Shown here: positions 60,973 to 64,000 of the stretch, one piece after another | How positions within the stretch are numbered: position 1 is the stretch's first letter | Layout: each line of letters opens with the position of its first letter | From: an uncultured Collinsella sp. | GTDB taxonomy: Bacteria > Actinomycetota > Coriobacteriia > Coriobacteriales > Coriobacteriaceae | Direction: 5' to 3' | NCBI GenBank assembly: GCA_958370785.1 | Contig: CATXKN010000010.1 | Coordinates: forward strand, 1-64,000 | DNA: 64,000 nt | Translations under genes and position numbers: made by a program | Notes under the pieces: generated by a model | Told to the model about the DNA's origin: nothing | Databases searched by the model: none | What the model saw: only the letters and a program-made list of their open reading frames with translations

Positions 60973-62121
60973 ATGAGTAAGAAAGAATGCATCGCGATGC
61001 TCCTCGCAGGAGGACAGGGCAGCCGATTGGGGGCACTCACCCAAAAGATCGCTAAGCCGGCGGTTAGCTTTGGTGGCAAGTTCCGCATTATCGACTTTTC
61101 GCTCTCCAACTGCTCCAACTCGGGCATCGACACGGTGGGCGTTCTGACGCAGTATCGCCCCTACCTGCTGCATGCCTACGTGGGCTCCGGCGAGGCTTGG
61201 GATCTGGACAGCCGCGACGGCGGCGTTTCGATCCTGCCGCCGTACGAGACGCAGACCGGCGGCGCATGGTATGCGGGCACGGCCGACGCCATTACGCAGA
61301 ACCTCGACTACATCAAAGCCAACGACCCCAAGTACGTCCTGATTCTTTCGGGCGATCACCTGTATCGCATGGACTACCGCAAGATGCTCAAGACGCACAT
61401 TGAGAACAACGCCGACCTCACTGTGAGCGTTATGCCCGTGCCGTGGGAAGAGGCCAGCCGCTTTGGCATCCTGACCACCGACCCCGAGGACGGCCGCATC
61501 ACCAAGTTCACCGAGAAGCCCGATAAGCCCGATTCGAATCTCGCATCCATGGGCATCTACATCTTCTCGGCCGACGTGCTGATCGAGGCGCTCGAAGAGG
61601 ACGCTCTAGACCAGCGCTCGAGCCACGACTTTGGCAAGGACATCATCCCCAAGCTGCTCGGCGAGGGCAAGCGCCTGTACAGCTACGAGTTCCACGGCTT
61701 TTGGAAGGACGTCGGCACCATCGCCAGCTTCCACGAGACCTCGATGGACCTGCTGGGCAACAACCCCGAGTTCGATTTGTTCGACAAGCACTTCCCCATC
61801 ATGTCCAACATCACCACGCGTCCGCCGCACTACATTGGTCCGGACGGCCGCCTGGACGACTGCCTGGTCTCCAACGGCTGCAAGATCTACGGCACCGCGC
61901 GCCACTCAATCCTTTCGACCGATGTCATCATCGAGGAGCGCGCCGTGGTCGAGGACTCCGTGCTGCTGCCGGGCGCGCACGTTAAGAGCGGTGCGCACAT
62001 CTGCCGCGCTATTTTGGGCGAGAACTCCACGGTCGAAGAGGGCGTGAAGCTCGGCTCTGTCGATACCACCAAGGATACGGCCGTCGTTGGAAATGACGTC
62101 GTTATCGGGAAGGGGGAATGA
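60973..62121 (+). CDS. glgC: Glucose-1-phosphate adenylyltransferase, catalytic subunit
   Basis: Forms ADP-glucose. The 382 residues have LLAGGQGSRLGALTQKIAKP, GGKFRIIDFSLSNCSNSG, GTADAITQNLDYI, SGDHLYRMDY, TEKPDKPDS and a C-terminal beta-helix. ATG 60973 has AGAAGGAG at 6 nt. glgD starts 4 nt after its stop, and the two probably form a GlgC/GlgD heterotetramer. Confidence 0.96.
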   Translation: MSKKECIAMLLAGGQGSRLGALTQKIAKPAVSFGGKFRIIDFSLSNCSNSGIDTVGVLTQYRPYLLHAYVGSGEAWDLDSRDGGVSILPPYETQTGGAWYAGTADAITQNLDYIKANDPKYVLILSGDHLYRMDYRKMLKTHIENNADLTVSVMPVPWEEASRFGILTTDPEDGRITKFTEKPDKPDSNLASMGIYIFSADVLIEALEEDALDQRSSHDFGKDIIPKLLGEGKRLYSYEFHGFWKDVGTIASFHETSMDLLGNNPEFDLFDKHFPIMSNITTRPPHYIGPDGRLDDCLVSNGCKIYGTARHSILSTDVIIEERAVVEDSVLLPGAHVKSGAHICRAILGENSTVEEGVKLGSVDTTKDTAVVGNDVVIGKGE

Positions 62122-62125
62122 TCCG

Positions 62126-63253
62126 ATGATCAATCGCAAGGCCATCGGTTATATCACCGCTAACTACTCTTCGACCTACGGCAGTGTGCTGCTCAAGGAC
62201 CGCCCCATCGCGTCCGTTCCGTTTTTGGGCCGCTACCGCCTGATCGACTTCCCGCTGTCCAACATGATGAATGCCGGCATTAAGACCGTCGGCGTCGTCA
62301 TGCCGGGCAATTACCGCTCGCTGATCGACCACGTGGGTTCGGGCAAGGACTGGGGCCTGGACCGCAAGAAGGGCGGCCTGTTCATGGTGCCCGGCAACGC
62401 GTATGGCACCACCAAGGGCGGCATGCGCTTCCTGCTGCGCGACATCATCTCCAATAAGACGCTGTTCCAGCGCTCGGACAAGCCCTATGTTGTGATGATG
62501 GGCACCAACATCATCTTTAACATGGACCTCAACACCATCATCGACGCGCACGAGAACTCCGGTGCCCAGATGACCGTGGTGTACTGCAAGGCCACGCGCA
62601 ACGTCGATGACGAGACCAAGCTCGAGATTAACGAGAACGGTCGCCTGACGGGCGTGAGCGCTGGCGTCGTGTACGGCGACAACGCCTCTATGGACTGCTG
62701 CATCGTCAACCGCGATACGCTGCTCGAGATCATCGACCACTACCAGGCCGCCGACTATCTGGACCTGCTCGAGGCACTCCAGGGCGACTTTGGCAACATC
62801 GACGTGTGCAGCTACGAGTACAAGGGCGAGGTCGTAGGCGTGTTTAGCGAGAAGTCGCTGTATCGCCGCAGCATGGACCTGCTCGACCAGACCGTGGCCG
62901 ACCATCTCTTCGATCCCGAGCGCCCGATCCTGACCAAGGCTCACGACGTGCCGCCTTCGCGCTATGCGACCGGCAGCCACGCGTGCAACTCGATCATCTC
63001 GGCCGGCTGCATCATCAAGGGCACCGTGCGTAATTCGATCCTGTCGCGTGGCGTTGTGGTCGAGGAAGGCGCTTCGGTGACTAACTCGATCATCAACCAG
63101 AGCTGCATCATCAAGAGCGGCGCACGCGTCGAGAACGCCATTCTGGACAAGAACAACGTGGTTCCCACCAACACCGAGCTTCGCGGCACGCCCGAGAACA
63201 TCCTGGTGCTGGGCAAGGCTCCGTTAACTTCCGACACCACCATCGTACGTTAA
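62126..63253 (+). CDS. glgD: Glucose-1-phosphate adenylyltransferase, GlgD subunit
   Basis: A GlgC paralogue of 375 residues: YITANYSSTYGSVLLKDRP, PFLGRYRLIDFPLSNMMNAG, and GTNIIFNMDL. The catalytic AGGxGxRL loop of GlgC is replaced, so it is the regulatory, catalytically poor partner known from Bacillus. ATG 62126 has AAGGGGG; an earlier in-frame start lies inside glgC. Confidence 0.94.
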   Translation: MINRKAIGYITANYSSTYGSVLLKDRPIASVPFLGRYRLIDFPLSNMMNAGIKTVGVVMPGNYRSLIDHVGSGKDWGLDRKKGGLFMVPGNAYGTTKGGMRFLLRDIISNKTLFQRSDKPYVVMMGTNIIFNMDLNTIIDAHENSGAQMTVVYCKATRNVDDETKLEINENGRLTGVSAGVVYGDNASMDCCIVNRDTLLEIIDHYQAADYLDLLEALQGDFGNIDVCSYEYKGEVVGVFSEKSLYRRSMDLLDQTVADHLFDPERPILTKAHDVPPSRYATGSHACNSIISAGCIIKGTVRNSILSRGVVVEEGASVTNSIINQSCIIKSGARVENAILDKNNVVPTNTELRGTPENILVLGKAPLTSDTTIVR

Positions 63254-63284
63254 CGTTGGCACCGCAACATCGCTCGTAACATGC

Positions 63285-63320
63285 AGAATAGCCGCCCGGT
63301 TAGCGCCAGGCGGCTATTCT
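63285..63320 (+). promoter_or_regulatory. Intercistronic hairpin between glgD and glgA
   Basis: A perfect 12-bp stem (63285-63296 with 63309-63320). CGAATTGC follows, with no T run. Likely an mRNA-stability or partial-termination stem. Confidence 0.5.
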
Positions 63321-63343
63321 CGAATTGCAACATGGGAGACAAT

Positions 63344-64000
63344 ATGGCAGATTCCAGCAAAAAGATGCAGATCGTGTTTGCCTCGGCCGAGTGCGCACCG
63401 TTTGTTAAGACCGGTGGCCTGGGTGACGTGGCGGGCTCGCTGCCTGCGGCGCTCGTGCGCGCCGGCGCCGAGGTTATCGTAATGGTGCCCAAGTACGCCA
63501 CCATCAAGGACGAGTACAAGGCGCAGATGGAGCACTTTGCCGACTTTTACGTGAGCCTGGGCTGGCGCAACGAGTACTGCGGGCTGGAGAAGCTCGAGCA
63601 CGACGGCGTCACCTATATGTTCGTGGACAACGAGCGCTACTTTGCGCGCGATTATCCGTACGGCTTTTTTGACGACGGCGAGCGCTTCGCGTTCTTCTCC
63701 AAGGCCATTACCGAGAGCCTGCAGCACCTGCCCGAGGGCTTTGAGTGCGACATCCTGCACTGCAACGACTGGCAGACGGCACTGGCGCCCTTGTTCTTGC
63801 GCGAGTTCTACCAGGGCCTGCCGCTGTACGACCGCGTCAAGACTGTGTTCTCGATCCACAACGTGGCGTTCCAGGGCCAGTTTAGCGACACCGTGATGGA
63901 GGACATCCTGGGTGTGGCGCATATTCCCGCGGCCGCCACGCAGTTGCGCTGCGACGCCTGCAGCATCAACTACATGCTGGGCGCGCTGCACTATGCCGAT
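63344..64000 (+). CDS. glgA: Glycogen synthase (ADP-glucose), N-terminal part cut by window end
   Basis: Extends alpha-1,4-glucan from ADP-glucose. 219 codons are visible: QIVFASAECAPFVKTGGLGD with the KTGG ADP-glucose-binding motif, VMVPKYATIKDEY, FEDGERF-like FFDDGERFAFFS, DILHCNDWQTAL and VFSIHNVAFQGQF, the GT5 signatures. ATG 63344 has GGGAG at 5 nt. The reading frame is open at the window edge, so the C-terminal half is outside. Confidence 0.95.
   Translation, partial: MADSSKKMQIVFASAECAPFVKTGGLGDVAGSLPAALVRAGAEVIVMVPKYATIKDEYKAQMEHFADFYVSLGWRNEYCGLEKLEHDGVTYMFVDNERYFARDYPYGFFDDGERFAFFSKAITESLQHLPEGFECDILHCNDWQTALAPLFLREFYQGLPLYDRVKTVFSIHNVAFQGQFSDTVMEDILGVAHIPAAATQLRCDACSINYMLGALHYAD

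Overview
The window reads as the chromosome of a Coriobacteriia gut anaerobe, most likely Collinsella. This is inferred from gene content: GC-rich core genes, a compact lipid/isoprenoid/condensin gene string, a glgB-glgP-glgC-glgD-glgA glycogen cluster with the paired GlgC/GlgD typical of Gram-positives, a LoaP-led polysaccharide operon, and an LPXTG surface protein. No 16S rRNA or other marker is present, so the genus is not proven.

Layout. 1-1430: a decayed patch holding a membrane-protein start, a broken secreted-peptide gene, a broken thioredoxin-like gene and a 5'-truncated DUF6273 fragment that meets it head to head. 1850-1965: tRNA-Pro and its terminator. 2046-19116 (all minus strand): a core block transcribed leftwards, coding for an ABC-F ATPase, a site-2 protease, ScpA/ScpB, a pseudouridine synthase, Cmk, PlsC, IspH, a DUF512 radical-SAM-like protein, Der, PlsY, GpsA, Rpe, a cysteine desulfurase, a Nif3-like protein, a coiled-coil/zinc-ribbon protein and CoaBC. 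Many neighbours overlap by ATGA or lie within 12 nt, so they are probably co-transcribed.

19.1-37 kb is accessory. It opens with two near-identical tRNA-Ala genes that carry their promoters and terminators with them, a tRNA with a CAU anticodon, and two copies of a ~148-bp repeat with inverted ends. It then holds a nuclease-like orphan, tRNA-Val, a DUF3825 protein, a four-gene operon that joins two putative toxin-antitoxin pairs (DUF3990 ADP-ribosyltransferase-like plus XRE protein; small antitoxin plus Doc/Fic toxin), a DUF1828/DUF6978 pair, an orphan antitoxin-like gene and an LPXTG protein. It ends in a putative anti-phage operon: a ~1,960-residue STAND-type NTPase with an N-terminal Cap4/DUF4297-like nuclease, followed by a caspase-like protease.

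37-53.5 kb is one polysaccharide operon read leftwards from loaP: priming glycosyltransferase, glycosyltransferases, Wzy-like polymerase, Wzx-like flippase, rfbABC, sugar epimerases, a serine-acetyltransferase-like protein, UDP-glucuronate 4-epimerase and UDP-glucose dehydrogenase, closed by a strong terminator. The loaP leader has a long hairpin that may be the LoaP recognition element.

54.2-64 kb: a third tRNA-Ala, thiamine diphosphokinase, a HAD phosphatase, then the rightward glycogen cluster behind a LacI-type operator. GlgB makes branches, GlgP degrades, GlgC/GlgD make ADP-glucose, and GlgA (cut by the window end) polymerises. GlgB carries an unusual histone-H1-like Lys/Ala tail.
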